Notes: generated by a model from the sequence alone, not told the origin. 64,000 nt of DNA from Ruminococcus sp. (GCA_021199375.1 JAJQIB010000012.1:16066-80065); one strand, 5' to 3'; positions 42,067 through 52,304 are shown, counted from the stretch's first letter. A program made the numbers and translations.

Positions 42067-43326
42067 ATGAAAGCTAAATTTAGAATTGTTTCACTTTTGA
42101 TGTGTGCGGCAATGGCTGCATCAGCTGTTTCATGCGGCGATTCAAGTGAGGACACATCATCCGCCTCAAGCAGCTCATCGACAGCATCCACAGAGTCATT
42201 TTCCTACTACGACCCGCCTATTGACATCGACTATGAAGGAGATGGAACTGCACAAGTAACAGTTGACGGCACAGAATTTGTCGTAGGCGGCAATGATCTA
42301 TGGATAAACGGAGTAAACACACCGTGGAATAACTGGAACGACTTTGGAAGTGACAGCTTCAACTGGTCGTTTTGGGAAATGCACTTCACAGAGCTTGAAG
42401 AGGCAGGAGTAAATGCAACTAGAGTTTGGATAAACTGCAACGACATGGTTGGCGTTACGCTCAACGACGACGGAAGCTTTGCAAGCGTTTCAGAGGATCA
42501 CTGGCAGGATCTTGATGTGCTCTTTACAATTGCAAAGGAGCATCACATCTACATAATGGCAACTCTTCTTTCATTCGACCACTTTAAGGATGAGAACAAT
42601 GCTTACGAAAACTGGAGAAACATGATTACTGACAGTGACAACATTGACAGCTTTGTTGAAGGATATGTAATTCCCTTTGCAGAGCGTTATGACAGCTGTG
42701 ACTATCTATGGAGTATTGACCTCATGAACGAGCCTGACTGGGTTCACGAGAATGAGGAATGCGGACAGCTCGAATGGGATGATATATCAAATTACTTCTC
42801 ACGTGCAGCAACAGCTATTCATGAGCATTCGGACATTCTGGTAACTGTAGGATTTGGAATTGTGAAATACAACTCAGACGAATACGAGGGCAACTACGGT
42901 TCAGACGAATATCTACAGAGCCTTTCAGGAAATGAAAACTCATATCTCGACTTCTATTCGACTCACTTCTACTACTGGGAGAAGCCCTACTACAGCTATC
43001 CATTTGACATGTCCCCAACCGACTTTATGCTTGACGGAACAAAGCCCTGTGTAATCGGCGAGGCTGCAGCTAATGACTACAGTGAATCAGGTCAATACCT
43101 TGATGAAAAGTATGAGAACGCATACAACAATGGATGGAACGGAGTTATGGCTTGGACCTCAAACGGCGTTGATAACTGCGGTGACCTTGAGGATATTAAG
43201 CCTGCTGTAGCGAAAATAGTAGAAATAGCAGAAAGCGAGGTTTATCCGCTAGGAGATCACGAAGCTAGTGATTCTACGGAGGATGCTGATACTGACACCG
43301 AGGAAGAGAGTGCGGAAGAGGAATAA
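42067..43326 (+). CDS. Cellulase/mannanase-like lipoprotein (GH5-type)
   Basis: A surface-anchored glycosidase of 419 residues. The signal peptide ends AVSC (Cys about 23), then comes a Ser/Thr linker, a short beta region with GNDLWINGVNTPW, and a TIM barrel resembling GH5 or related clan-A enzymes. The acid/base Glu is in WSIDLMNEPDW (about 218-228) and the nucleophile Glu in VIGEAAAND (about 330). The acidic C-terminal tail is unusual. Likely substrate is a beta-mannan or beta-glucan, not provable here. It follows argS by 36 bp with AGAAAGGA upstream and may be read from the argS promoter. Confidence 0.85.
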   Translation: MKAKFRIVSLLMCAAMAASAVSCGDSSEDTSSASSSSSTASTESFSYYDPPIDIDYEGDGTAQVTVDGTEFVVGGNDLWINGVNTPWNNWNDFGSDSFNWSFWEMHFTELEEAGVNATRVWINCNDMVGVTLNDDGSFASVSEDHWQDLDVLFTIAKEHHIYIMATLLSFDHFKDENNAYENWRNMITDSDNIDSFVEGYVIPFAERYDSCDYLWSIDLMNEPDWVHENEECGQLEWDDISNYFSRAATAIHEHSDILVTVGFGIVKYNSDEYEGNYGSDEYLQSLSGNENSYLDFYSTHFYYWEKPYYSYPFDMSPTDFMLDGTKPCVIGEAAANDYSESGQYLDEKYENAYNNGWNGVMAWTSNGVDNCGDLEDIKPAVAKIVEIAESEVYPLGDHEASDSTEDADTDTEEESAEEE

Positions 43327-43351
43327 AGCAAAGTAAAAGGGGTTAAATAGC

Positions 43352-45298
43352 ATGAAGGGCACAGGTGTAATAATTACAAGAAAACTCTTTTTCACCGCCC
43401 TCGGATTTATCCTTGCTCTTATTTTGTGTCTTAACCTAGGTGTGCTTACAGCTTGTGCTGTTATTGTCGCAGGGATTTTAATCTCTGCGACCTTTTTTGT
43501 TCTCAGATTTAAATATAGAGGATTTGTAACCCTTATTACCCTTTCAGCTATGGCAGGAACACTTTTCTTTGCACACTATGAGACTGAGGTTTATAACAAA
43601 ATCACTGCACTTGATGGAGAGGAAATCACCATAACAGGATACGTATCAGATTACAGCTTCGTAGGTAGCGACTGCGTCAGAATATCAGTCAAGGGAGAGA
43701 TCAAAGGGCTTGAGCAAGCAACTGAAATTAGCTTTTTTGTAACAGATATGAATTTTGACTACTATGATAATGTCCGTGTGACCTCAAAGGTTAAAATCCC
43801 TGAAAACAGCGTTAGCTTTAATGGCGAGGATTATAACCGCTCTCAAGGAGTGTATCTTCAGGGCAGCGGTACTGCTCAATGTGAAAAAGTTGGAGGATGT
43901 GCAAACGAGTTTGCTAGGCGTATAAAGCTGCTGCGTGACAGCACGGTGAGCAAAATATATGCAGCATGCCCAAATCAGGCAGGCGCATTTTTAGCAGCCA
44001 CACTCTGTTCAGAGAAATCAAATGTCAGTGCAAAAACAAGTGCCGCTATATATCGTAGCGGCTTGGGACATCTCTTCGCTGTGTCGGGTACTCATGTCGT
44101 AATGCTCACCGCTTTCATTCTTCCGATTCTATCGAGGCTCATCTACTCACGCAAGCTAAGATCGCTTGTTTGCCTCGCCTTTATTTGGAGCTTTGCACTT
44201 TTTGCCGGTGGCTCGCCATCTGTCGTTCGTGCCTGTATAATGACAAGCGTTTCACTGATAGCAAGCTTTTTTAATCGTACATCTGACAGTGCAAATTCAC
44301 TTGGATTAGCAGCGATTTTGCTTACACTAAGCTGTCCATATATTCTCACCTCTGTGTCCTTTGTGATGTCCTTCTGTGCAGCCTTCTCATTTGGAGTCAT
44401 CTCTCCTGCGCTTTGCCGTGGTAGGATAACTAATGCTGGAGAACAAACGCTTGTGTCGTACATCTGTATAAATACCGTAACCTTTCCGCTATGTGCCATA
44501 TTCTTCAGCGAAATATCTGTCGTTTCCATTGCAGTAAATATGCTTCTTATTCCACTTTGCACGATATGTCTGACACTTTCATATGTTTTCACCCTTACAG
44601 GCGGAGTGTTCACGTTTATAATAAAAGCTGCAGGACTTATTTCAAAGCTTATCATATGGCTTTGTAAGCTTTTTACCGCCTCACCATTTGCATACGTTGG
44701 CACCTATCACCGTGAGGCTCTTATTTTGATTGGAATCATGGCAATATCAGTCCTTTGCATCTGTGCAATTAAAAAGAATAAGCAGCGTAATGACATTACT
44801 GCGTGTGTTGCAGTCTTCATCGCTGTCTGCCTAGCTGCAGAGGTTTTATCTAATACGGATACTGACGATAAAATCACGATATATCCCGACTCTGACGGCT
44901 ACTGTGTAACAATTTCTTCTGATAAAAACCTTCTGATTTTTGATATCGGAAGTGAAGGAAACCTAAGCTACACACTTGCACAAGCCACACAGCGCTTTCA
45001 TCCTAAGAACTCATACATTTTCATATCAACTGAGGCACCATTTACCTCAGCCTGCTATAATGACGATTTTTCAGACTCTATCAAGTATTTCTCTCCGATG
45101 TATTCAGATACTGAGCATAGCATATATTCGCTTGAGGGAGGCGAGGCTACAGTAGGCTCAGCACAGGTGAAATTTGAAGACGGATATATAATTGCAGTTG
45201 ACGACCACGAAATCATCCTCACCGATGATGAAATAACAATCGACAACATCACCTTTGAAAGCAATGGATTTTATGATGTTAGCATTCTAAACCTTTAA
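43352..45298 (+). CDS. comEC: ComEC/Rec2-family membrane protein with degenerate C-terminal domain
   Basis: A 648-residue protein of the DNA-uptake channel family. N-terminal helices lead into an OB-fold-like external region (about 70-170). The ComEC competence domain (about 205-480) contains AFLAATLCSEK, HLFAVSGTHVVML and ARAGGSPSVVRA-like segments (here FAGGSPSVVRACIM). The C-terminal domain (about 500-648) resembles the shape of the beta-lactamase-like domain (LLIFDIGSEGN) but has no HxHxDH metal site, so nuclease activity there is unlikely. No other competence genes are nearby. It lies 26 bp after the GH5-like gene, with AAAGGGG upstream. Confidence 0.88.
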   Translation: MKGTGVIITRKLFFTALGFILALILCLNLGVLTACAVIVAGILISATFFVLRFKYRGFVTLITLSAMAGTLFFAHYETEVYNKITALDGEEITITGYVSDYSFVGSDCVRISVKGEIKGLEQATEISFFVTDMNFDYYDNVRVTSKVKIPENSVSFNGEDYNRSQGVYLQGSGTAQCEKVGGCANEFARRIKLLRDSTVSKIYAACPNQAGAFLAATLCSEKSNVSAKTSAAIYRSGLGHLFAVSGTHVVMLTAFILPILSRLIYSRKLRSLVCLAFIWSFALFAGGSPSVVRACIMTSVSLIASFFNRTSDSANSLGLAAILLTLSCPYILTSVSFVMSFCAAFSFGVISPALCRGRITNAGEQTLVSYICINTVTFPLCAIFFSEISVVSIAVNMLLIPLCTICLTLSYVFTLTGGVFTFIIKAAGLISKLIIWLCKLFTASPFAYVGTYHREALILIGIMAISVLCICAIKKNKQRNDITACVAVFIAVCLAAEVLSNTDTDDKITIYPDSDGYCVTISSDKNLLIFDIGSEGNLSYTLAQATQRFHPKNSYIFISTEAPFTSACYNDDFSDSIKYFSPMYSDTEHSIYSLEGGEATVGSAQVKFEDGYIIAVDDHEIILTDDEITIDNITFESNGFYDVSILNL

Positions 45299-45323
45299 TA
45301 GAACAGTAAAATATGTCATAACA

Positions 45324-45353
45324 AAAGAGCTGCTCTCGAAAGAACAGCTCTTT
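45324..45353. terminator. Bidirectional terminator between convergent genes
   Basis: Hairpin AAAGAGCTG/CAGCTCTTT with a short upper stem. TTTAATTAT follows on plus, TTTTGTTAT on minus. Confidence 0.75.
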
Positions 45354-45367
45354 AATTATGTGTTAAA

Positions 45368-46447
45368 TTACATACCAGTTAGACCTGAACGCTCAACACC
45401 TTCAATGAAGTATTTCTGCAGGAATGTGTACATAACCAATAGAGGTACGATCGCAATCAGGCAGCCTGATTCAAGCCAAACTATAATCTGTCTTACACTT
45501 ACCGTCTGTCCATCGAACAGCTGCTGCTGCAGGTTTGCATCAAGGTTTTTGAGCATCAGTGCAATAGTGTTGTTGTCCGTGAAGAACGAGGACGATACGT
45601 AGAAGTCGTTCCAATACCATACAATCGAGAATAGGAATACGGTAAGGAATGAGGTTTTTGCATTAGGAACCATGATTCTAACATATGTTTCGAATGGTCC
45701 ACATCCATCAAGGTAAGCAGCATCCTCGAGCTCCTTAGGCAGTCCGCGGAAGAACTGGCGGAAGATGTAGATGAACAGTCCCGCTTTAATTCCGTTAGCG
45801 AACAGTGCCGGCAGATACATCGTAAGACCACTGTTAATGATCGATACAGGCTCACCACCGCTGTAAAGGGGAATAATTCCGAACAGCTTGAAGTATGCGT
45901 ATTGTAGATACAACGGGATTGACGTGATCTGAGGAGGTACGATAATCATTAAAATAACGATACCGAAAAGTAATCCTCTGCCCTTAAACTTAAATCTTGC
46001 AAAACCATAACCTGTGATCGAACAGGTTACTACCTGCAGGATTGAGGATAAAACATTTATGACTACTGTGTTTAAAAGCGTGTTTTCAAACGGATCTGCC
46101 GAATCCCAGTAATCTACCTTCATTACTGTTGCCGTCTGCTTGATGTTATCAAGCGTTAGGCTCTTAGGCAGCCAAACTATTGACGGGTCATTCATCTGCT
46201 CGTTAGGTCTGAAGGCTGTAGAAATCATGTACATTAGTGGGTACATAACTACGAACGCCAATCCAAACAGAATCAGGAATCTGAAAACCGGCCAAATTGC
46301 TGCAATTGCACGCTTACGGCGATTGTAGCTTATCTGCTCAGGAGTAAAGTACTTATCAAGACCCTCCTCCTTCATGCGAGCCATACGCTCTTTATTCGCC
46401 TGCTTGCGTTCCTTTTCGAATTGTTTTTCTTCCTTTTTAGTTGCCAA
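45368..46447 (-). CDS. Carbohydrate ABC transporter permease (MalG type), second pair
   Basis: Inner-membrane subunit of a sugar importer. The 359-residue protein has a basic cytoplasmic N-terminus of about 60 residues, six helices and the EAA loop ELEDAAYLDGCGPFETYVRIMVP, which contacts an ATPase. The start chosen is TTG 46447, with AAAGGGGGGG 7 nt upstream and the preceding gene's stop 15 bp away. The frame is open much further upstream but inside that gene. This second MalG-type subunit has no ATPase gene beside it. Last gene of the transport locus; the bidirectional terminator follows. Confidence 0.88.
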   Translation of the reverse strand: MATKKEEKQFEKERKQANKERMARMKEEGLDKYFTPEQISYNRRKRAIAAIWPVFRFLILFGLAFVVMYPLMYMISTAFRPNEQMNDPSIVWLPKSLTLDNIKQTATVMKVDYWDSADPFENTLLNTVVINVLSSILQVVTCSITGYGFARFKFKGRGLLFGIVILMIIVPPQITSIPLYLQYAYFKLFGIIPLYSGGEPVSIINSGLTMYLPALFANGIKAGLFIYIFRQFFRGLPKELEDAAYLDGCGPFETYVRIMVPNAKTSFLTVFLFSIVWYWNDFYVSSSFFTDNNTIALMLKNLDANLQQQLFDGQTVSVRQIIVWLESGCLIAIVPLLVMYTFLQKYFIEGVERSGLTGM

Positions 46448-46461
46448 AGTAATCCCCCCCT

Positions 46462-47583
46462 TTAATCTACTTCGTAATAAACGAATCGGTTTACGATCGC
46501 CATTACTATTGCTAGGACTACTCCAACAATCGCAAAGTACGCCCACGCCATAGCAGCTGAATAGCCGTGCTCCCACTGCTTAGACTGGTTAAGAACCAGG
46601 GTCATAACTTCGTTTGAAGGATCTACGAATGAGTCAACTATCGTATATACTAAGCTTGCGATGATCATCGGGCTGATATACGGCAGTGTAATTTTCCAGA
46701 AGTACTCCCACGAGGTTGCGCCCTCCATTGAGGCTGCTTCCTTTGCAGAATAAGGAATTCCCTGGAGTGCCGATAGGAACAGCAGTATCTGGATACCGCA
46801 TTTCCAAATCAGGTTCATTATGTCTGACGTTAAATCCGATATTACCGTTGTCAGCGAATCGCTTATATTGTACACTCCGAGGAATGTAAGCAGCTGGTCA
46901 ACAAGGTCGGTTTCAAACATCGTGCTAAACTGCTCGGATCCGCCCGAATAACCACTCGTTGACATGTTACCATTGATAATATCGATAACAGGTCCGGTCG
47001 CTATAATTACAGGCAGGAAGAAGATTGCACGAGCAGCAGTTCTTCCTTTAAACTTCTGGTTTAGTACTACAGCAATGAATATCGAGAAAACAAGAATAAG
47101 CGGTGTATTAATTAGCGTATCCTTAAGTGTCGATACTAGTGCAGGTGAATAGTACTGGTCTTTTCTAAATGCGTTGTAATAGTTTTGGAAACCAAGATTT
47201 GAAAGCTGCATTCCTCCTGTTACAATCTTTGTATCGTGGAAGGAGTAGATTAGCGACTGGATAAGCGGTGCTACAAAGAAGTATAAGCTTCCTAAGAACC
47301 ACCATGCTATAAAGCCATATCCATACAGTGCCTTTCTTCTCTCGTAAGGAATCTTTAGACCCTTTTGCTTTACAGGAACAGCAGCAGCTACAGAAATCTC
47401 TTCGCTGTCAGCCTCGTCGTCGGATTCATTCTCATCGAGCTGAGTATCTTCGGTTTCTTCCGCTTCGGTGCTTTCCTCAGCTGATACCTCAGAAGCGTCC
47501 TCTACTTGAGCAACAGCCTCTTCTTTTGCTTCATCGGTCAAGATTTCTTCTTCGTTTTCCAAATTCTTTTCCATTTCACTCAT
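46462..47583 (-). CDS. Carbohydrate ABC transporter permease (MalF/UgpA type), second pair
   Basis: Partner of the MalG-type gene that follows. The 373 residues include an unusual acidic cytoplasmic N-terminal extension (about 1-75, Glu/Asp/Ala-rich) before six or seven helices. The EAA loop reads SAKEAASMEGATSWEYFWKITLP. The ATG shares one base with the stop of the DUF5696 gene, so the two are coupled. The extension is not part of the family core. Confidence 0.9.
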   Translation of the reverse strand: MSEMEKNLENEEEILTDEAKEEAVAQVEDASEVSAEESTEAEETEDTQLDENESDDEADSEEISVAAAVPVKQKGLKIPYERRKALYGYGFIAWWFLGSLYFFVAPLIQSLIYSFHDTKIVTGGMQLSNLGFQNYYNAFRKDQYYSPALVSTLKDTLINTPLILVFSIFIAVVLNQKFKGRTAARAIFFLPVIIATGPVIDIINGNMSTSGYSGGSEQFSTMFETDLVDQLLTFLGVYNISDSLTTVISDLTSDIMNLIWKCGIQILLFLSALQGIPYSAKEAASMEGATSWEYFWKITLPYISPMIIASLVYTIVDSFVDPSNEVMTLVLNQSKQWEHGYSAAMAWAYFAIVGVVLAIVMAIVNRFVYYEVD

Positions 47584-49955
47584 CAGCCTTCTGCACCTCC
47601 TTCATCTACCGCACCTTCGGCTACAAGGTCAATTGTCGTTCCATTTGCCTTAACAGTTGCATTCTCAGTATCAACCTCAATTACAACGTCTGATTCGCCG
47701 TCCTTGCTGTAGGTTGTTCTTAATATGTCTCCATCGATCTCATAGTTTGAAATCGTGTAATCACTTACTGATGCCAGAACCTCGCTTGTTACCTTGTACT
47801 GACTTGCTGCTTCACTTATCCATCCCGAATAATTCGAGTAGTAAAGGTCATCGTCTTCGGTATCCAGCAGCTCAGAAGCATCCTCGTAAATCATGTCGTA
47901 ATTTATATTTGAGCCTGCCGCAATTGCTCTCATAAATGTAAGATTCGTATCAGAGCTTGCGTTTATCGCTGATGTCGAATATGGAATGTATCCGTGAATT
48001 ACCATCTGGTAGAATGGAATATCTGCATCAGTTACATTAAATCCGCTCGAATAAACCGGCACATCAGTTACTGCACTTACATATGGCAGAACGTAAGAGT
48101 TTGCACCCTCTGCGATAATCGACTCGCCTGATTCTGATGCTTGCTTGTAGCCCTCAACGATGGTGTTCATCGTATCGTTTCTGCTCGACTGATTTCTCTT
48201 AGAATAGTCACTTACAAGCTTCGTTGACCAGTCGCCGTATCCAAGTGAGGTTATGCTCTCTCCAGTAAAGCTCTCAAGCACCTCATCAAAAATCTTTGAA
48301 TAAGAGCTTGGAGTAATAAGTGCAGGTGAAACTCCCGACTCTGCTACACCGAATGCCGGACTGTAGCTTGACTGTCTTGAGTATGCACTCGAAATTCTTA
48401 CCGCTGTATTAGTCAGCATGAAGTAGCCCCATGTGCTGCTCTCCATTGTAAAATTGTTGAGCGAGCCGTAAACAGTAACACTGTCGCTGTTTAACTCCTT
48501 AAATTCGTCAGTCGAGCCTAGCTTGCTGAGCGATTTTGCATCAGTTGAAACCTTATTATTGACCGAATTCTTCGTCCAATCGTTATAGTTTACAACTAAT
48601 GAATCCGCTCCGGCACTCTGAAGTGCTTCAACTATCTCAGATGCCTGAGAGAAGGTTGTAAGCTTTTTCTTCATCGTAATCGGCAAACCAAGAACTGACT
48701 CCTCCTTAAGCACTGAACCATAGGTGTCGATGTAAAGATCTGCATCATCCGCTTCGGTCTTTTGAGTTAGTCCCTCTTCCTCAATTAGATAATTTCTGTA
48801 AACCTCAGCGCAATCCGCATAATTTACGCCATCATCCGATTCGATTGGGAAGTATTCAACTCCGAACGTTTCAGTCTTGATTCCGTTCTTTTCAAATACC
48901 GTAATCTTATTTGCATCAGTACCGCTCATGTAGTACTCATCGCTGCTTCTTGTTTCAAACATAAAGTAGCAGTTATTGTAGGCTTGATTGTTCTGACCGC
49001 TTACCTGTGCATTCGCATACACATTTGCCTCACCCTCGGTAGCTACTGCTACAAGTCCTGAGTTGCCCTCAACTGTAGCCATTACCGGCATATAAGCTTG
49101 CTCGGTAACACGAGGAGCAGTAAGTGGAACAGTCGTATAATCTCTGCCGTAAATCTTCTGCTGATAGCTTGCGTATGCGCTCTTGCCGTTATTGTACTCG
49201 ATAACAGCTCCACTTCCGTCCGGAACAATCATGTATCCTTCTGTAGGTGTGCCATTTTCATCAACGCTTGAAACAGCTCCCATATACGGGCAGATAATTA
49301 TCTTTGTAAGCACCTTGCCCTCATCGCTTGTGCTGTCCTCTTCTATGATCTCATCAGTGTTTACATATACATGTAAGCTATCCTCAGTAAGCTCATAGTG
49401 AACAGTAAGCTTAACGCCATACGAGCTATAATTATAGGTTACTGCGCATCCATTAGATTCATTGCTAAAGCTTACGCTTGCCTTTGACGAATAAGCAGGA
49501 GCAGGAAGCTCGGTTCTCTTTTCCTGTCTGAGGTCACCTACATTGATAGCGAGTGACGATTGAACCTGACTGATTTGTCCGCTCTTCATCGTACTTCCGC
49601 TGTCATCAATTGCTGTAGGATCTGCCTCAGCGTTAATTGGTGAAGTCCACCAGCATTTTCCTGAAGACTTAACCTTCATACAGAAACGCTCGTTTTCCTC
49701 ATCAAGGTAAAGAAGCAAATTATCGTTTTCTGCAACTAGCTCGCACATCGCAATCGCTTCATCATCCGTTATCGGTTCAGCAAGCTCTTCAGTTTCTTCA
49801 TCTTCACTGTCCTCAGATTCTGTATCGTCTGTAGAAACCTCAGAATCAGATATGGTGTCCTCCTCTTCGGAATCTGCCGCTACAGTACCGATTGGCATAA
49901 TCATCGAAAGAACTAGAGCAAAAGCCAAGGCTCTTTTATAATTTTTACTTTGCAT
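47583..49955 (-). CDS. Secreted DUF5696-type protein in the transport locus
   Basis: A 790-residue exported protein of unknown function. It has a signal peptide (about 1-27), an acidic linker (about 28-62), a beta-rich N-terminal domain (about 65-330; includes VPDGSGAVIEYNNG) and a C-terminal region with TIM-barrel-like spacing (about 390-740). The segments VPDGSGAVI and LVVNYNDWTKN match what I know of DUF5696 proteins, which recur with sugar ABC permeases and YIP1 proteins. It may be a glycosidase-like or glycan-binding partner of the importer. No lipobox or membrane anchor is seen. ATG 49955 has AAAGGAT upstream. Confidence 0.8.
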   Translation of the reverse strand: MQSKNYKRALAFALVLSMIMPIGTVAADSEEEDTISDSEVSTDDTESEDSEDEETEELAEPITDDEAIAMCELVAENDNLLLYLDEENERFCMKVKSSGKCWWTSPINAEADPTAIDDSGSTMKSGQISQVQSSLAINVGDLRQEKRTELPAPAYSSKASVSFSNESNGCAVTYNYSSYGVKLTVHYELTEDSLHVYVNTDEIIEEDSTSDEGKVLTKIIICPYMGAVSSVDENGTPTEGYMIVPDGSGAVIEYNNGKSAYASYQQKIYGRDYTTVPLTAPRVTEQAYMPVMATVEGNSGLVAVATEGEANVYANAQVSGQNNQAYNNCYFMFETRSSDEYYMSGTDANKITVFEKNGIKTETFGVEYFPIESDDGVNYADCAEVYRNYLIEEEGLTQKTEADDADLYIDTYGSVLKEESVLGLPITMKKKLTTFSQASEIVEALQSAGADSLVVNYNDWTKNSVNNKVSTDAKSLSKLGSTDEFKELNSDSVTVYGSLNNFTMESSTWGYFMLTNTAVRISSAYSRQSSYSPAFGVAESGVSPALITPSSYSKIFDEVLESFTGESITSLGYGDWSTKLVSDYSKRNQSSRNDTMNTIVEGYKQASESGESIIAEGANSYVLPYVSAVTDVPVYSSGFNVTDADIPFYQMVIHGYIPYSTSAINASSDTNLTFMRAIAAGSNINYDMIYEDASELLDTEDDDLYYSNYSGWISEAASQYKVTSEVLASVSDYTISNYEIDGDILRTTYSKDGESDVVIEVDTENATVKANGTTIDLVAEGAVDEGGAEG

Positions 49956-49975
49956 TTTACACCATCCTTTCTATG

Positions 49976-50605
49976 TTAACCACGAATTCTGTAAGAAATC
50001 TCGGTGTAGATTGTATAAATGAAAACGTAAACCTGCTGGAACAACGAGAGAAGCAGTACAGCTAGGAAGAGTATCAGCAGCATTGCAACCAATGTCAGGA
50101 CAATTGCTATGATTGTCTTAGGAATTGAGTACTGATGCACCGCTTTCATTGCTGAAATCATAAGTACTACCGACCAGCCAAGTCCTAGGTAGCTAAATGC
50201 TGAAACCCAGATTTGCTCTTCAAGTATCAAGAAATTCGATAAAATTACTGAAATATAAGAGCATAGGATGTAAGGAACAAGCGCATAAGCTGAGTATATG
50301 CAAATCTTTTTCAGAGTACCCTCACCATCAAGTAGTGTACAAATGCACCAGTTGCCGATAACCCATGTCGCAAAGTATACTATCGACTGAACTACAAGAG
50401 GAACAACGTTAAATACCTTTACGGTGTTAGTGTTAAATGCAAATCCCACCATTCGGTCATTAGCAACCATTGCTATAAATAGCATGACAACTATAATGAA
50501 TGACAGCTTTAACGAGCCCTTCTTTTTCCATCTTAAATCCTCAAAGCCCTCAAAAGGATGGAAGCAAACGTGTCTTACCCAACCTAGAGTTGAAAATTCA
50601 TACAT
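49976..50605 (-). CDS. YIP1-family membrane protein
   Basis: A 209-residue protein with five predicted helices in the YIP1 pattern (tryptophan/aromatic N-terminus, then helices at about 30-50, 68-90, 95-118, 128-150 and 160-190). Motifs such as WVIGNWCICTLLDGEGTLKKI match the DUF1282/YIP1 group. Role unknown; it regularly sits between NHL-repeat and DUF5696 genes of such transport loci. It starts 3 bp after the NHL gene's stop. Confidence 0.85.
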   Translation of the reverse strand: MYEFSTLGWVRHVCFHPFEGFEDLRWKKKGSLKLSFIIVVMLFIAMVANDRMVGFAFNTNTVKVFNVVPLVVQSIVYFATWVIGNWCICTLLDGEGTLKKICIYSAYALVPYILCSYISVILSNFLILEEQIWVSAFSYLGLGWSVVLMISAMKAVHQYSIPKTIIAIVLTLVAMLLILFLAVLLLSLFQQVYVFIYTIYTEISYRIRG

Positions 50606-50608
50606 CGT

Positions 50609-52249
50609 TTATTGCGCCTCCTTTTTCTTCTTTTTTCTCTTAAAAATCTTAATTCCTCGTCGCTTTAAAATCCATCTTGCGAACAAGAGAACTACAATTA
50701 TTATGACTACTACTGCAATACCTGTGAAGTTATTCTGCAGCCATTCTTCACGATAGTACTCAAATGCCTTGTCGTAATCATCCTTATCATTTGCAATTTC
50801 AAATCTTTCCATTGCAGAAGCATAATCACCGTTCTTAAGGTCAGCCTTTCCTAGACCGATATGTGCATATGTATAACCGCCATCACACTTGATAACCTCT
50901 TCCCAGTAGGATGCGGCCTCTACATATAGACCTTCATCAAATAGTGCGAATGCCTCATGTAGGCTCTCACCGAACTTAGTCTTTACAAATACTGTAAGGT
51001 CATTTCTTGTCTGCGAACCATCAATTACAAGAACCTTGTCCTGAAGTGTATCGACCGCATTCGGGCTTGAGAATGAACCTCTCTGGTCTGCAGCTGACGT
51101 CTTTGTTCCAAAAATGCAAATTAGATTACAAAGTCTGTCGTACTGGAATATACGTCCTGTCTCATAATCCAAGACATTTATAAGTCCGTCACTGTCAACC
51201 GCAATATCCGTAAGCTTTGTCGAATATGTTGTTTTGGTTGCCGTATCGTAAACCGCCGTGGTGTTATCACCGAAGGTGTATTCATCACCGACTGAGTTAT
51301 CCCAAATGTTATAACCAGCGGGGTTTACCTTCTTAACGGCATCCGTATCTGTCGAAACCTCTGTTACCGTATAGATGAATCCATCATCATCGATATCAAA
51401 GTTTGCATACTCAACAGGTACATTACGACTCATTCCTGAAATCTGCTCGTTAGAAGCAATCTTTCTCCAAAGATTCTGTGCGATAACCGAAGCTGTAACC
51501 TCAACACGGTTAGCACCGAAGAATCCGGTGAAGGAGCCGTCTGAGCTAAACTGTACTGAACCTGTGTTTACCGATTTTACTACAGCATACACGTTTTCAG
51601 CGTAATCTACCAAAACCTTTGTGGGGTTAAATGTTTGTGACGTGTAAAGTGCCTCTGTCGGCTGAACAAATTCCTGCTCAAGAACAAGCTCTGTATCGCT
51701 CTTTACATAAGCTCTTACTACACGTGAGTTTGAGTAGTCTGCTATATACACCGTTTGCAGACCTGTTGTTGGACTTGTCATTACAAAAAGTCCCTGTGGC
51801 TCGTTAAATAACGATTCGGTGCCATCCTCGCTTGTAGCAACTGTATCAAGCTGTGACTCACCGATAACGCCGTAATAACGACCCGTTACCTCAAGATCTG
51901 AGTTTAGTCTGAGAATTCTGTTGTTGCCCGTATCGGCAATCCAGAGCTCCTCATCATTAAATGCGTAAATATCCTTTGCTTCGCTTAGTGAAGCGGAGGC
52001 GTCATCGCTGTAGTAAAGCGAATCACCCTGTGTCGAAAGCCTCTCAAGTCCCATATCCTCACCGGTTACAGTTCTTTCAACTGTGTATCCAACCTGTGAT
52101 GGGATAGCCTCGTCCCAGTTGTCGTAGTTGTACGACTCATACGGTTCATCTGCAAACGCAGTCAAACTCAGTGAAAGTGCCGTGCAACCCGCGAGTGCCA
52201 GACAAGTTAGCCTTCTTAGAGTGCCTTTAAATTCTTTAAAGCCATTCAC
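50609..52249 (-). CDS. NHL-repeat-like secreted protein with TPR segment and C-terminal anchor
   Basis: A 546-residue protein with a signal peptide (about 1-33), a beta-propeller of NHL-type repeats (about 70-400; ELWIADTGNNRILRL, TVYIADYSNSRVVRAY, DYETGRIFQYDR), then a TPR-like helical pair (about 430-500; ALFDEGLYVEAASYWEEVI) and a C-terminal transmembrane helix (about 515-532) with a basic tail. It is therefore displayed on the membrane, probably as a scaffold or glycan-binding module near the importer. GTG 52249 is preceded by GGTGAT. Confidence 0.85.
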   Translation of the reverse strand: MNGFKEFKGTLRRLTCLALAGCTALSLSLTAFADEPYESYNYDNWDEAIPSQVGYTVERTVTGEDMGLERLSTQGDSLYYSDDASASLSEAKDIYAFNDEELWIADTGNNRILRLNSDLEVTGRYYGVIGESQLDTVATSEDGTESLFNEPQGLFVMTSPTTGLQTVYIADYSNSRVVRAYVKSDTELVLEQEFVQPTEALYTSQTFNPTKVLVDYAENVYAVVKSVNTGSVQFSSDGSFTGFFGANRVEVTASVIAQNLWRKIASNEQISGMSRNVPVEYANFDIDDDGFIYTVTEVSTDTDAVKKVNPAGYNIWDNSVGDEYTFGDNTTAVYDTATKTTYSTKLTDIAVDSDGLINVLDYETGRIFQYDRLCNLICIFGTKTSAADQRGSFSSPNAVDTLQDKVLVIDGSQTRNDLTVFVKTKFGESLHEAFALFDEGLYVEAASYWEEVIKCDGGYTYAHIGLGKADLKNGDYASAMERFEIANDKDDYDKAFEYYREEWLQNNFTGIAVVVIIIVVLLFARWILKRRGIKIFKRKKKKKEAQ

Positions 52250-52304
52250 TGTATTATCACCCGTTCCTTTTCATTAAAGTAATTGTTGTTTGCTTTTGTG
52301 CCGA

